Positions 12,342-25,355 of a stretch of 64,000 bases of DNA are shown one piece after another. The notes under the pieces were generated by a model. The model saw only the letters and a program-made list of their open reading frames with translations, did not search any database and was not told the DNA's origin. Position 1 is the first letter of the stretch, and each line of letters begins with the position of its first letter. The position numbers and the translations under genes were made by a program. The DNA is from Notospermus geniculatus (taxonomy: Eukaryota > Nemertea > Pilidiophora > Heteronemertea > Lineidae): contig NMRB01000119.1 of the NCBI GenBank assembly GCA_002633025.1, positions 292,553 to 356,552 of the forward strand, given 5' to 3'.

Positions 12342-12480
12342 CCATGTTGTCAGACAGGGAAATCTCTCCTAAGAAGAGGGTTCGCCGTTCTTCAAAATCA
12401 AAGGCTGTTTTCATCCCCGTGGATTCATTTGCCGAAGCCATGTCACTCATAGAAGACAGATTATCCAACTCATTGTAAGA
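12342..12480. other. Short segment open on both strands; possible exon, strand unclear
   Basis: On the plus strand an ATG at about 12345 opens a 44-codon frame to TAA with a basic start (SPKKRVRRSSKSK) and an amphipathic end (DSFAEAMSLIEDRL). On the minus strand the same bases, extended to about 12292, give about 60 open codons rich in Ser, Glu and Asp that end ...LVPGQKK and TGA. Both look protein-like and only one can be real. If minus, it could be the C-terminal exon of the RCC1-like gene, though the phase does not directly follow the 13357 donor. If plus, a GTAAGA donor overlaps the stop. Confidence 0.3.
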
Positions 12481-13356
12481 TGGGTACGCGTCTATTCATA
12501 AAAGTAATCAAAACATTTTTCACCACAAAACACAATCATTGTACACGAAATTGATATCAAGTTAGGGTGACACCAAAATGATGAAGGTTATTAATGAAAC
12601 TCACAATATGCAAGAAAAAGAAGATTTTCGTATTATGTGTATTAAATGCGGTGCGATGCCGTAGGTTATAATTGTTTTCTCTCCATCTCGTGTCATAATC
12701 CCTATATTCAAATGCTAATTCTGTAATAACAAGATGTCGACAAGAATACACCTTCCTCATGCTATTTCGGTTCGACAAAACGTCACAATTCAATTCCTAA
12801 TTACAACCGAGTGGGTATGTTCATGTCTCCATCAGCCTCCCCAAGACATGACTTTAGGATGTGTATACTCTTGTCTTCATCAATCATCACTGCCCATCCT
12901 GGTGTCTGCAGCATGATCCAAGAGACGAAGCCCCTCCTAAGTTCATCCCAGCTTACCTTCTGGATAAGAACTGGTTCTCATACAGGGCCGGGTCGACAGA
13001 GGTCTTTGCAATAAAGTGCTCATCCAAGGACACACCAGATAAATATCAATGCTGTTTGGCTCAATGGATGAAAGCCTACAGCACATGTCACCACTTTCGT
13101 TGCTCAAACAGGCAATTTTTGTGGTTGCCACAGAAATTTTGTGGTGATCACGAGTTGCCACAAGTTGCCGAAAATCAAACCGGTTTGATTTCTCACCATG
13201 AAAATTGCTTGTAGTTACCACTTGTGGTGATGCGTGGCCATCGGTAGCACACGAGACCACTGAGTGGTGATGTGTGCTGCCAGCTGACCCCATCCACTTT
13301 TCCAAACACTCAGCAGGATGCCCTAGATGTATAGGATGATCCATCGGATGACATAC

Positions 13357-16300
13357 CTGGTTTTCCCTGAATTCTTTTATCCTTGGGTCGTAGCCAAGTT
13401 GAGCATACTGGTTGTTCCCAAAACTGAACATATTACCATTCTCAAGGATGACAAATGTGTGGCGCCACCCACAGGCAATGCCTTTAATCTCAGGAGGACG
13501 GAGCTGGTTGGCGTATAGTTTGATACATATTGGCTCATCATGAGAATCTTTGTCACCGCAACCAACTCTGAAAAACAAATGACAAAGGAGATATAAAGGA
13601 ACCAATTCCAAGCACTGGTATATCTTGCAATAGGAGCAGTCAGCCACGGTATTTCCAAAAGATGGCAGCAAAGTTCTAGCGGACCAATACACAGGAAAAT
13701 CCACGTGATTGGTGCCCGATCAAGAATGAATGGGTCCGCTATATGCATTGAATTGGGCCGTAGTGACACCTATTGGTCAACTCACTGACTGCTCCTATTG
13801 GTTCATGATATTTCAATGATGAAGTGATCAAGAAACAGAGCACATCTCCAGCTCATTCAAACAACCCAACTCCAATCTGTTGCAGATCTTAAGATGGTAG
13901 GCCTCAGCTCGATATGGTAGGACAGTTAACACCAAACAATGTCCATGAGGCAAAGAATTTGTTACACAGCCATGTCACTCAGCTGCTTTGTACTCTCAAG
14001 TTTTCTGGAAGGTTTCTGGAGTGACTTATTGGCTGCCATTGCACAGTTTGGAAAAAGGTGAAAATTGATAGAAAGCTGCACATGGCTATTATATTTACTT
14101 GGTATTTGACATCCCACATAAAGCACCAAATAATGCATATAGGAGACACTGTTTTCAATTGCTTGTAAAAGCGATCTCAAAAACCTCTTCTAGCTAATTG
14201 GCCACCCTTCCAATTGTACATCGTTACAATTAAAACATCTCAATTCAAACTCACCCTGTCATTTAAACACACCAGTCATTAAAATTCACTGAATAATTTA
14301 AATTTTTTGTATTTAGCCATAGTGTTCCAAAAACAACTTTCCTTTGGTTAAAATAATGTCACGGCAAGTTCTATTCTCAGAGGTTAAGCTAATAACCACT
14401 TGGGTCGTAATATTTTTATTATTTGTATATTTTGAATAATTCATAGAAAAGATTCTTATTATTGTCACATTTGTTCAATTTATCACATTCAAAACTCATC
14501 GATGGTGCATTCCGAAGTGGGTACTTATGTCATGTGCGGTGCATTTCAAAGTGGGTACTTGGCTCATTTTCAGTACCACACCTACCCTGTCATCATTAAA
14601 TGCTGGGGATTGATACTTTGGCTCTGCTTAGGACAATGTTCCAATTAACAGCCTTTATTTGGTATGTGAAACTCTTGTTCATTCTAATCACTTCCGTTTC
14701 ACCAACTCAAAGAACAGCTATCACAAAACAGAACAATCTGGACCAACAACTAGATCAAGGGGGATACAAGTCCTCTCTTGAGAAGATCCAGACAGCAAAC
14801 TTCTTTTAAGCATTGTCTCTCTTCAGGGGCGTAGCTAGCTTTTATGGCCTAGGGGGCAAAACTGATTGAATCTGGAGGGCTAAGCCGGAGGGGGGTTCTG
14901 TGGTCCTCCCCCAGAAGAAAATTGAATACCTACATCCTCTGACACCCCAGTAACTTGGCTTGAAGAGGGAAAATGACCTTTTAGAGGAAAAGTTTGCTCT
15001 GTCCGTTTTTGCTCATTTGCCTCACCCCCCNNNNTTTTTGCTCATTTGCCTCACCCCCCCCCCCCGCCCCCCGCTAGCTACACCCCTGCTCTTGGTATCT
15101 GAATGAACTTTTTATATCAGGGCTGAAGCAAAAGTCACATTATTGGCCCTATGGTAAGTGGAACAAGCTACTCACATGTTCCTCACTTGCATGGGGTCTC
15201 TTACCTGTCCTTCCAAACACACAAGGTCCCATGGCTTACTCTCCCATGCAAATGGATGCAAAGTGCCGGGGATGATGATCTATATGGCTCTTCACATCCC
15301 TCGCATGCGACAGTAAGCCGTAACTCCATATAAACCAGCATCCCGTCAGAGGTCTCCACTCACCACTGTCAATCATCCCCCAATGATGAAGGATGAAGCG
15401 GTATTACCACGGCGATTGTGGTCTAACCATAAAGGACTTTCAATGGAGCCTCGTTTAATTTGCGGCATTGTGTGGTCTGGTGCAATTACTGTATTATCGG
15501 CTGGGGAGAGGCGAGGCTGCTAGGGGTGGTCAATGGAGTCTGTGGAAAGATGATGTTCATACATCTTCGGTAGAAATCTAGTAGCGACCAAATGCAACAT
15601 TTTTTAGAATAGTTTTTCCATGGCAGACCTTTCACTTCTCAGCACTCCAGCCATTGCCCTATTCACAACACATTTTTTTTCTTTTCAGTTTGTTCAGTCA
15701 TTTTCTGCACTAGTACACATTGAAACACTAGCGGGTGGGACTCTTCCTAGGGGGATGGAAGTCACAGCACGCAACTTGCCCCAGAATTGTTTTTTATTCT
15801 AAAGTCACGAAGTGTAACAATAGGTAATTTCTTCATGCTTTATGGCAAGAAACTATGCTAATGTCTATCTGGGGGCAATTTGCATCCAAAACGATAGACA
15901 GATCATCTTTTGGTCATTTAGCATCCCCTGAGAGGGAGGGACGGAACGTGCGGCTTTGTCCTGACCGCAGATCCAGGAGGACGATCAGCGGGCACTTCTA
16001 TCAATTGGGTGTCAGCTCATAGGTGACAGTTGTTGAGGTTTTGACCCCGTGAATTTATGCATCGTAGGTGCCACTGAGTTTTTGGATGATGCATTGATGT
16101 AACTGACATGCTCTCCTTCTCAGGGGATGTATGGAAAGTGTGAAATGATGGCAACTTTGGCACCAAACTCTGACATGTCTGAATGGATGCATTGTACATT
16201 TCCTTTAGTTTAATCATCTTTGTTCTTTCATTGATCAGGTATCCAGCTTCTTCCCTGTTTTCAAAATGTTCCCCAAACCAAGGACTTTCATCAAGCAAAG

Positions 16301-16614
16301 GCCTACCTCTAGCAGTCTAATGAACAAGCCTTTTTATAGATACATTTGTGACCCTCCACAGCAAAACCAGTCGCATGACTCTCTAAGCTTGGCAGGTTGA
16401 GACCAAATGTTTGTCACTTTCAATATTGTCTGCCTGTTATGAAATCTGAAATAATCTATTTCTTCCATTCTCTTCTGATGGTGTCATCTTAGTTAATTGT
16501 GGCTCACCTTCTGAGTGACATGCGACTGGTTTTGCTGTGTTTTTTTCTGAAAATGAGGTATTTCGACTTACTGTCCACAGTGTCCATTGCCCCAGGCGTA
16601 GATTAGATTGTTAT
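13357..16614 (-). CDS. RCC1-repeat protein, two exons of a larger gene
   Basis: Two minus-strand exons, 16614-16572 (43 nt) and 13567-13357 (211 nt), join in phase; a Gln codon is split CA|A across the 3-kb intron. Together they give 84 residues of RCC1 beta-propeller: LIYAWGNGHCGQVGCGD ends one blade, and IKGIACGWRHTFVI followed by FSFGNNQYAQLGYD forms the next. Both exons have strong acceptors (TTTTTTCAG, TTTTTCAG) and donors (GTAAGT, GTATGT). RCC1 repeats occur in Ran and other GTPase exchange factors, HERC ligases, RCBTB, SERGEF and others, so the subfamily is not assigned. The first exon starts after one base of a codon and the second ends in phase 0, so more exons are expected on both sides; none was found with confidence. 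A MITE (16348-16540) lies just inside the intron. Confidence 0.87.
14824..15088. mobile_element. CAGGGGCGTAGC MITE with 5-bp target duplication
   Basis: The ends CAGGGGCGTAGCTAGC and GCTAGCTACACCCCTG are inverted repeats with one mismatch. CTCTT directly flanks both sides (14819-14823 and 15089-15093). A four-N gap at 15031-15034 lies in its C-rich arm, and the bases around it (TTTTTGCTCATTTGCCTCACC) are duplicated, suggesting an assembly slip. Confidence 0.88.
16348..16540. mobile_element. GTGACCCTCCACAGCA-type MITE in RCC1-like intron
   Basis: The same family as 43030-43239, with terminal arms GTGACCCTCCACAGCAAAACC and GGTTTTGCTGTG around a body that includes CAATATTGTCTGCCTGTTATG. The extreme right end (GGAGTCAC) is replaced by a T-run, so it is slightly truncated. 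It lies about 30 bp past the donor of the 43-nt RCC1-like exon. Confidence 0.85.
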
Positions 16615-19138
16615 CTGAAAAAAGAAAGGACAGCATGGTTTCAGATCATGATCCATTACCCCATATCCCATTGAAATATCTGAAAGTGGAGGAAGGCCAA
16701 ACTTGGTCAACTACCGGGTTAAGCAAAAATCACCGAGTCTGAAGACACTGAAATAAACAACCAGACATCTCATACAGATCACAACTTTCACACCAGACTT
16801 ATGATTCATATCCCAATAAAACATCCTCATTACATCCGGCCGATATCATCCAACAAGAAATCAAAGTCGACGGAGGCATTAATTGATTTTTCTCCGTGAA
16901 TAGACCCGCTAGAACCCCACCAAGTCCATTTGCACATAAAACAGCCTTCACTTTGATAGCGACGCTATCTACTGGCAATCTATAATGAAATCGGGCAATG
17001 GTAGTGATCCCCGTTGACCCCCTTGGTCCGTCGCTCCGAGATCTGGTTACCCGACTCAACATTTTGCTCCGGGCACTGGATCATGTATGGTGGATGTCAG
17101 ACCCAAAGTTGCGCGGCTCAATAGAATAAATTCCCACTGACCCTAACCATGTTTGGCGGTCACCACAATCTAATAGTTGACCAAGAACTCAATAATTACG
17201 ATGAACGGCAGGCCTGGCCTCCCACCATCCTAATGATTTGGACAATGAACTACAGTATAGGCCGTGGCATCCCAGTAATGTGTCCAATCAGAAGAGAATA
17301 CTTAATTTTCAAGACATGATCTTGCAGAATCATACAATTATCCAGAAAAGGAAAGAATCTCAGAAAATTATATGTTCCTTGTCTCTTTGATTGGTGCCAT
17401 GAATAACTGCTGATTGATCTTGATCTTTTCTTGAGATGGCTCAATTTTTCTTGATTTTTGTCTGTTTCATAATGAGGGGACAGAAAGGGAGTTAGGATCT
17501 TGATCAAGCATGTCAAGTCGCAGAGACATGAGAGAGATGGTGAGCTAGGCAATGATGTTTCTGTCGTGAAATTCCAGTCAGCAAGGCTGGTGGAAAACGG
17601 TCTGTCCAAAACAGGTTTGTATCATGACCACTGAGATTACTTCCTAAATCCTTCAAAAGGAAATTAGCAAGGTGTTCTCTGAAGAAGCAAGATCAGCAAC
17701 TTTGTGAGTTCCCTGACATGCCATTCTGCGGCGAGCAGATAAAAATCTGTCCGCTCTGATCATGTTAATGAAAGAAGAAAACTGTCAGGAATATGATTAA
17801 AAGAATCACGCAAGACAAATCACAAAAGTTTCTATTTCATCCCAACTTTGCTGCACAGTAGTCGTCACTGCTGTACCTGATTCTACTGTGATTCCAGTAA
17901 GCAAAGAGTGGAGTCGATGAGTGTCCATCCAATGGCATGACATGTGCTCATCTCAAAGATGAAATGACATCACATGAAACCGAAGACTCTGGAAGCCACA
18001 CAAACTAACCGCTGAGTAACAATTGTCGTGGTATTGGCTTTAATCCCAACCAACACTTGGGCGTTTTTCTGTCAGCGTGGTACCGTGCGCTCTTGTACCT
18101 TAACCTTTTTATGGAGTTAAAAGTCATAGCGGTGCATGCCCACAGAGATAGTGCAGACACTTCACAGGCTTCATGCAAACAATCCACCCCACATCAAAGA
18201 CGCCTACATTAGGCGACCATCATGGATAAAAATTTAATTTCCTTGGTTGACACTGTCAAGACTTCATTACCTCTGAGCGCGAGGTAAATTGCGCCTTCTC
18301 CTCATCATGTTTTGTCATATCATAGGAAGAGATGTCACTTTGTAAGAAAAACGCAACAACAGAGAAAGCGAACGTGATAGAAGGAAAGTTTTTTTATATC
18401 ACGATATACAACTACAGCGAAAGCAAATGTGTTTTTTACCTGGATGAAAGGATGCTCCTAATAAATAGAGTTGAAGTCAATAAACCCTTTTTTCTCCAAG
18501 GAGAAAGTATTCCTGAATGTCATTGATGGTGTTCAGGTTTTTTACTTTCTCTGACGCTGATGCCATCCATGTAACCAATATTTCATGTAAAGCAGATGAA
18601 CTGATCAGTTAGGCCTAGTAAATCTGGAATTGCCAGATAAGCATGCTTTTGTGAGATGATGATGTGTGGTGATTGGTAAAAACTCCAACATTGGAAAGTC
18701 ACCAAGTCTGATGCTTGAGGCGTCTCACATTCATAAATGGTGTCTTATAAGATATCGTTGAACTGCTTCACTTTTTATCGAAGTCAGAATATGAGAAAAG
18801 GGACATGCCTTCAATATTTTTGCTACAGAACAAACAATTCAAAAGAGTATCGCCATGAACTCTCCGAGAAAGAGTTGGAAAAGATTGGTACTTCTCTAAG
18901 CAAACGTTTCTTTTACTATCATTAACAAGGATAAGTAGTGATAACAGGTGCCGGAAGGGACAAGTAACGAAATCAAGTGAAAAGATGTTTAGGCCTATTG
19001 TCACTGAACACATGCTTATAACTCACTTACATCTTTATAACTCACCAACATCAAACATTTGATTTTAATAAGAAAATGCAATGTTTTTCTTCTTAACACA
19101 GGTCATTGAACCACCTTTTTTTGAAGATCATTGAAAAT
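16615..19138. other. No exon recognised; upstream of RCC1-like exons
   Basis: Upstream exons of the RCC1-like gene may lie here or further right. Frames at 17250-17609 minus, 18005-18187 minus and 18332-18526 plus lack propeller motifs and good paired splice sites. Confidence 0.4.
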
Positions 19139-19520
19139 GGGGATTTGGCCTAAGGCGTGCTGCCCCTTAGTGCTGGCGATTGATGCCTAATGCAAGGGTC
19201 CGTTGGTTCGATTCTGGTAGGAAGCGAAGTCTTTCACCTTAGAAACCTATTTCTATTTCATGTTCTTCAATTGTATCTCCTTTATATGTGACCCCTTGCA
19301 TAACATAAAACTGTTGGGGTTCGGAGATTGTTTGGGCTACTCGCAGGGTACTGATGGACGCCTCGTTTAACACAGGTTGAACCATCTTTTTTGGAAGATG
19401 GGAATTTGGCCTAGTGGTTAATGTGTGCTGCCCCTTAGTGCTGGTGATTGATGCCTAATGGGAGGGTCCATGGGTTCGATTCTGGTAGGAAGCGATGTCT
19501 TTCACCTTATAAAAACCTGT
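19139..19520 (+). repeat. tRNA-derived SINE-like repeat, two tandem units
   Basis: Two units with a 261-bp period start at 19139 and 19400. Each has a tRNA-like head (TGGCCTAGTGG A box, GGTTCGATTCT B box) and then GGTAGGAAGCGA. A shared tail includes TATGTGACCCCTTGCATAAC. In the first unit the A box has lost GTGGTT, so only the second could still be transcribed from its own promoter. A third copy is at 32806-33090. Confidence 0.8.
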
Positions 19521-19524
19521 TTCT

Positions 19525-21220
19525 ATTTCATGTTTTTTCTTCTTTTTAGTGGCAAAAGCTCTGCTGACATATTTGGGCTATTCAAGGCCTAGAAGACCAA
19601 TCTCATCAACTGCAAGGTGACAAAATTTTTCAAAATGAGTCAAGTGACAAATGAATATTTCAGGGGTGCCCGGCCCTCAGCTATCACCAGCATTTTTTTA
19701 ATGGTCAGGACCAGTAATTGTCACACATCAATATCCTGCCAACACGTAACACTATCATTACAACCTCATTAGCACTGGCAACTAACCAAACATCAGGAAA
19801 CCAGCACTTTACACTTCCAGATACAAGATCCAACTCAGCTGACTACATTCAAACAGGATTTGCAAATGCATGCAAAGTTTAGCGCACTTGAACTTCAAAT
19901 TGGCCCATTACACACCGCTTTGAACTAAAATTTTACTCTCCCTGCACGTTTTGAGCCACTTCCATGAAAAGAGTAGGTACTCATCCGTACCAATAGGTCC
20001 TGTCATGAACAAGTAGTTATCATTTTAGCCTCATTAGTGCTAACAATCGAACTTGGATCAGGAAAACAATACTCCAGAATTCAATTTATGGCGGTGAAGC
20101 CCATTTTTAGCACTTATGGTCCTGTCTCAAAACAACCCAGAATAAATTTCAGCTCACTCCAGGTATAGTGCCAGGATCATCTACCTAATGGGCCCACATT
20201 CATTACAACATAAAACGGCTCTCTTGGGAACATTTTGCGAAACAGAGTCAATTTAAACTTGAACACTCCTCTCACGGAGAAATCCATTTAAACTTGAACA
20301 CTCTATACTACATTTCAGAGCAAGTTGACAAAGTGACATGGATACATATCGAGTGACGATGCACTTGAAGTCCACGCAACTAGAGCAAGTTTTGTCAAAT
20401 TACAGTACTACTCACTGCCGTATTTCACGACAGCAAACTGATGAAGACATAACCTTCTTCTAGTGACAATATCCATTTTTCTGTATACAAGGAGCAAGTC
20501 AGCTTGCCGCAGGAGTCTTCATTCATTCTTCTATGTGCCAGTGTCTCATCACTAAAAACGTTGCTCCTCTTACACTCCTACTCGATTTGCCACCAACCCC
20601 AAATCTGATGAGTATTACCACAAGAGGGGAACAAAACATCAGGATGCAGTAAAACACCAAGAATCCATCAGAAAAATCCAGCGGGTATCATCTTGAGTAT
20701 CAATCTCGTCAAGCACAATAAAGCAGTTCCTAATACGCCTCAAATTACAATGCAACAAAACTGCACTATGCGCTGGTGCTGACTAAGGGAACTTAAGACC
20801 AGTGATCATATCGTCAACTTTTAAATGGCCAATTGATTGCACAGCTCAGTAATGAAGGAATTCATCCAAGACTTGCAGATATCTTGAAATTAATCAGCTG
20901 GTATTAATCTTTGGCAATGATTACGTTTTGATGACAGTGGCACTGAAAGATGCCAACAAATTGCTGCTTGACAATTGTCAACATCACCGATCAGCAAAAC
21001 ACACCTAATAAGATAGCCATCTTTATTTTTCACGAAGAGAAAAATCTCCAACTTTTTGAATCAAGTCAGTCACTCTGCATCCAATCTTCTCTGGTGATCC
21101 TTTGAGAGACATCATGCACATCAAGCTTCAGGCACATTCACTTACAACCAAGAATCACGGCAGGAAAGTGGGATCCACGGGTATCACCCTTGGGGAGATA
21201 TTCTACCCTGACCATAATGC
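19525..21220. other. No gene recognised
   Basis: AT-rich, apparently single-copy sequence. A short direct repeat, CATTTAAACTTGAACACTC-like, occurs at about 20250 and 20285. Nothing else was identified. Confidence 0.4.
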
Positions 21221-21618
21221 GGGTGATCCACCGACTTTACGACGAGTTTACGATCAGTTGGCAACTTGTTCACGACGGGTTTGCGACTAGTTGACGACGA
21301 AAAATCGTGGCAGGTGGATCAGCATTCACGATTCGTTCACGACGGGTTTGCGACTCGTTCACGACTGAAATTTGTTGACGACTAGTTTGCGACGAGATCA
21401 AACATGTTTGATTTGGTCGCAAACTAGTCGTCAACTCGTTGTAAAGTTTGCTCTGTAGCAGTACGTATTTTTTTGGTGGATCAGCTTCAATGTCACGTCA
21501 TTTCTTTACGATCAGTTTGCGACTAGTTGACGACGAGTTGACGACTTGTTCACGACTACCGTCGTGAACAAGTCGCCAACTGATCGTAAGCTCGTCGTCA
21601 AGTCAGTGGATCACCTGC
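21221..21618. mobile_element. Inverted-repeat element built of ACGAC-type subrepeats
   Basis: The ends GCGGGTGATCCACCGACTTT and (complement) GCAGGTGATCCACTGACTTG continue as about 60-bp inverted arms. Within arms and centre, short words such as GTTCACGAC, GTTTGCGAC and GTTGACGAC recur many times in both orientations. Such iteration is typical of subterminal transposase-binding repeats. Confidence 0.82.
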
Positions 21619-21776
21619 ATAAATCCTTGATTTCAAATTATTATTGACAAAGATGGTACAATTGGCATATAGTAACATCATCACAATGAAGAATTTTAAA
21701 AGGCATTACTTCTGGTAGTACACATCATGCATCCAACAGCACAAATTATGGCCATGTCGTCGGGGAAAGAGTTTAA

Positions 21777-21829
21777 AGATAATGTATCACGGATATTTTC
21801 GCGGGCCACGAAAGTCATGATACAATTCT
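21777..21829. mobile_element. 53-bp TTAA-delimited mini-element
   Basis: Between TTAA at 21773-21776 and TTAA at 21830-21833 lies AGATAATGTATCAC, then ATATTTTCGCGGGCCACGAA, then GATACAATTCT. It is an extreme deletion derivative of the 9142-9389 family. Confidence 0.75.
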
Positions 21830-21901
21830 TTAATATGACGGTTTAATTCGGAGGGGTGGTACTAGGTCCCATGCTGATGCTGTTACATGAATGGGTTTTC
21901 C

Positions 21902-21994
21902 CTACAGGGTGGCCCAGGAATAGTGTCCCTCAAACAATAACATGTCTACTTTTCGACTCCTTTTCAGAAGAACTCTTTTTCTGGGCCACCCAGT
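21902..21994. mobile_element. Tiny mariner-like MITE (CAGGGTGGCCCAG ends)
   Basis: TA-CAGGGTGGCCCAG and CTGGGCCACCCAG-TA bracket about 90 bp, consistent with a TA target. A related right end, CTCTGGCCCACCCTGTAG, is at 63651-63668 in an ADGRV1 intron. Confidence 0.75.
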
Positions 21995-22682
21995 AGAAAG
22001 ATAATGTCTATTGAAATGAACTTCAGTATTGGGAAACAGGGCAGACCTATTTGCGAGCCTCAATCAGAAATAAAACCAGAAAAAAATGTGTTCGAATGCA
22101 ATGGGTAGATCAATCATTGGTACCTCCGTGATTAGTGTAAACAGGTGGAATAGAATCTCGAAAGGGTCAGCATCCCGGGATAGGGGTCGTGGATAGATAA
22201 GGGAAGTTGTAGCTGATTTCAGAGACAGAAGATGAATGAGTTTTTAAAGAGGTCAGCGGTCATCCCTGGAAGGATCGTAAAGGGAAATTGATGGACAGAT
22301 TGTGTGTGAAATGGACAAGTCTTTGTCACTTTAAATACCAAATCTCTTCAACTCATCAAATATTTTAGCATACTAATGCTTAATTATCATCCTTATTAGT
22401 ATAGATATTTCAACCGATTCTCGCCACTTTTACTGTCATCATTCATCTTGGACAGCTCCTGGCTTTCTAGTATGACTGTTGTTGCATACTTCAGAAATGG
22501 CGCTCCTCCACATGAACAGTTTTCTTGAGGAAGTTGGCTCTCGATGGACAACTCAACCATAGGAAACCATTTGTGCCACTGGTCCAGGCGTAAGCAGCAA
22601 GGAAACTGATGACAATGCTGAATTCACAACATACAAGAAAGCTTGCCTGAAGGAGCACCCGCCAGTTTTGTTGCATCAAGTA

Positions 22683-23251
22683 ATGCTGATGTCAGGTCGA
22701 CCTTGCGATGGCACAGAACAGGCGCAGACTGACTTTTCCGGATCACTTTTGCGTCTGAGGCAGGACAGCGTGGAACAAATCAGTCTCCAATATGGCGTGA
22801 CATGACTGCAGTTGCATCTCACTTGCGACGATCGGCATCAGTCGCCGACCAAAAAGATCACGGATCGCAAGAGTTGAATATGTTCAACTTCTGCGCCACG
22901 ACGAATCATGATCCCAACGGGTGTAATCCAGTTGCAGTCGACCTGACTTGAGTTACGACGTCGTGCAATTATCCAAACATTGGTCTATTTTAGTTAACCA
23001 ATCAGTGATCAGCATGGGCGCTGCCATCTTGAAAAAGTCATATGATCACAAGTCACATGACTGCCAGAACTTTGCGATGCTGTAGTCACAGTGTGACCTG
23101 AACACGGTTACGATTCCCTGCGCGCAGATGCTGCCTGTTCCACGATGATCGTACACATAGTTGTTTTTTGTGACCTGACCATGATTGCAACACCTGATGC
23201 CGACTGTTCCGTCGCAGCGCAGGCAATCGTAGTGGGACCTGACATCAGCAT
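22683..23251. mobile_element. ATGCTGATGTCAGGTC terminal-inverted-repeat element
   Basis: The perfect 16-bp ends ATGCTGATGTCAGGTC and GACCTGACATCAGCAT bracket 569 bp. Inner sequence carries repeated GCGACGATCG and CTGTTCC words in both orientations. No transposase frame is present. Confidence 0.82.
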
Positions 23252-23254
23252 AAA

Positions 23255-25350
23255 GGACCACTCTCCTGATCGGCAAAGGGATGACACAGCCTACTTTTTT
23301 AGGCTGTTTCGTTGCTTTGCCTATTTATGTAGGACACATGAGGTGGTGGTAGATATCTCTCACTGACAAAAACAAAGCAACATTTCTTTTAAGGTTTCAA
23401 ACATTCAGGTCAAACATCTCAAATGTAGTAAAAACGACAATGCACAAAAAAGGTTTTAAGGTTGTCATCAATGAATAATACATGAGACAAAAAAGATCAC
23501 ACACGGAAAAGAAAAATTGAACAATTGTTGGTCCAGCAAAATATAGAAATTGTGCATGGTTTAACTGTATCCAGTGCTCGTGAAATCCACTGATGACTTT
23601 TTTGTCTATAATTGATGAGGCAAGTTTTCATTACATCAATGGTACCTTTTGTTAGCCGCCTATTTATTTATAATAGGCTGGTAATATTCCCTTTTTGAAA
23701 CCTATTGAAGTTGCTCAAACCTCTCATTGTGAAGATTTGCATAGTCAAGTGAATTTGAAATTAAACCGAAAAAAATGTACATTTAGTTTCAAATATGCCA
23801 CTCTAACTGCCTGGTTAAAATACAGCATAGTGGTGGAAGTCATCAATAGACTTATTCGAACCCCAAACTAGACACAACATTGTTTGTTGCTTCACAAGCA
23901 AGAAATCACACAAGTAAGATACTTCAAGATGGCCACCTGGCAGCCATATTTAAAGCCCCACTGTATTGAATTTGAAAAGCACAAATCATCGCCGCGATTC
24001 TCGACGTCAGTAGTGTAAAATGCACTACGCTCCATCTCAATGCATTAGAGCTCTCTCTGTCATTTTTTTCTAATCTGTGCTGAAAACTAAGCCTTGATTC
24101 TCTGAAGTTGGTATGAGGCAAGTATTTTGGGCACCTAAGGAGGCCATGAGACCTCTATTATATGTGCACTCTCCTAACATTTTGAAAATATTGTAAAATT
24201 CAATACAGCGGGGCTTTAAAATCTGCAGTTAGAGCGCCAGAATTTGGCCTGCCCCAAATTTACAGTATAAACCTACAAATAAACCTACAGTATAAACCTA
24301 CAAATATCCAGTCACTGTTAACCAAACAGTGTGCACAGGACATTTTCTGCAATTATTGCTCAGCATTTCATGGAGAATATCTCCTGTCGATCCTTGACAG
24401 CTGCAAAGAATACCCCCATGTATTGTGGCTAACCAATGACAGCACGACCAAAAACCAGGAAGTCGTGCAATATCAGAACACAGGCAAGAGCCAATCTTTG
24501 CCCCTTATCAATTTTTCACCACTTATCGACACCGCGTGTGCAATATTGCCTGTCATCTTTTATTCATGAGGTCTAACTCCGCACGTGGCGCATCATCTAT
24601 CAACGCCATAACATCATTTATTGTATCAAAACTTTTCATTCTCATAAATTTTGAATCTATTGTCACTATCTGTGGTTTGAGGTGTTTATTGGCACTTTTG
24701 TTCTCATTCAATTTTTATTAATAAATTATATTGAAATTAAAATCTATTATCAGTCATATCTCTAGTATAGGAAATCATGTGTTTTAGGGATGTATGTTCA
24801 CTTTATTTTCCGTTGAACCTGAAGTTATCATAATATTTCTTAAAATGGTCACCAACACTTCCTACAATTTACTTTAAAAAGGTCTTCAGCAGTTCAGCAC
24901 ACATGGCTACCAGCAAAAATAGATAAGAGATCTATTTTTGCTACCAGTGGACATAAAAATCATAGCGAGTTTCGACGACTTGCAAACTCATAACAAGAAA
25001 GCACCTTGAACACACAAATCAAGTTAAAACATCATTTGTCAATGAAAGCAACCACCAGGAAACTGCCTCATTGACTGCAGATTATCACTGCATCAGTCTG
25101 CCACACCCGACTACCCATCTTAGCATCTCCAGCTAACCGCAGCCCCAAGGGGTAAAAGAGGACAACGTTAGTGACCCTCAGAAGACTAATGAACTCTGAA
25201 GGCATCCATAGGGACCTGGTTCCATACAAATGTCGTTTTAAAACTAGTTGATAATACATTAGGCACCAAGGTCAGGTTTATCTTTAAAACACCTTGCGAT
25301 GTGGGCCGTTGGGTTCAGAAATGATTTTTGAATATGGCAGAATGGTTTTG
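23255..25350. other. No gene recognised
   Basis: AT-rich sequence. AAACCTACAGTATAAACCTAC-type short direct repeats lie near 24265-24305, and AATAGATAAGAGATCTATTTTT at about 24920 is a small palindrome. No exon was found. Confidence 0.4.
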
Positions 25351-25355
25351 TTTTC

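Noticed and set aside
13100-13290. TTGCCAC/GTGGTGA-type repeated words as a distinct MITE
   Set aside because: Inverted words exist, but no terminal repeats or flanking duplication could be fixed.
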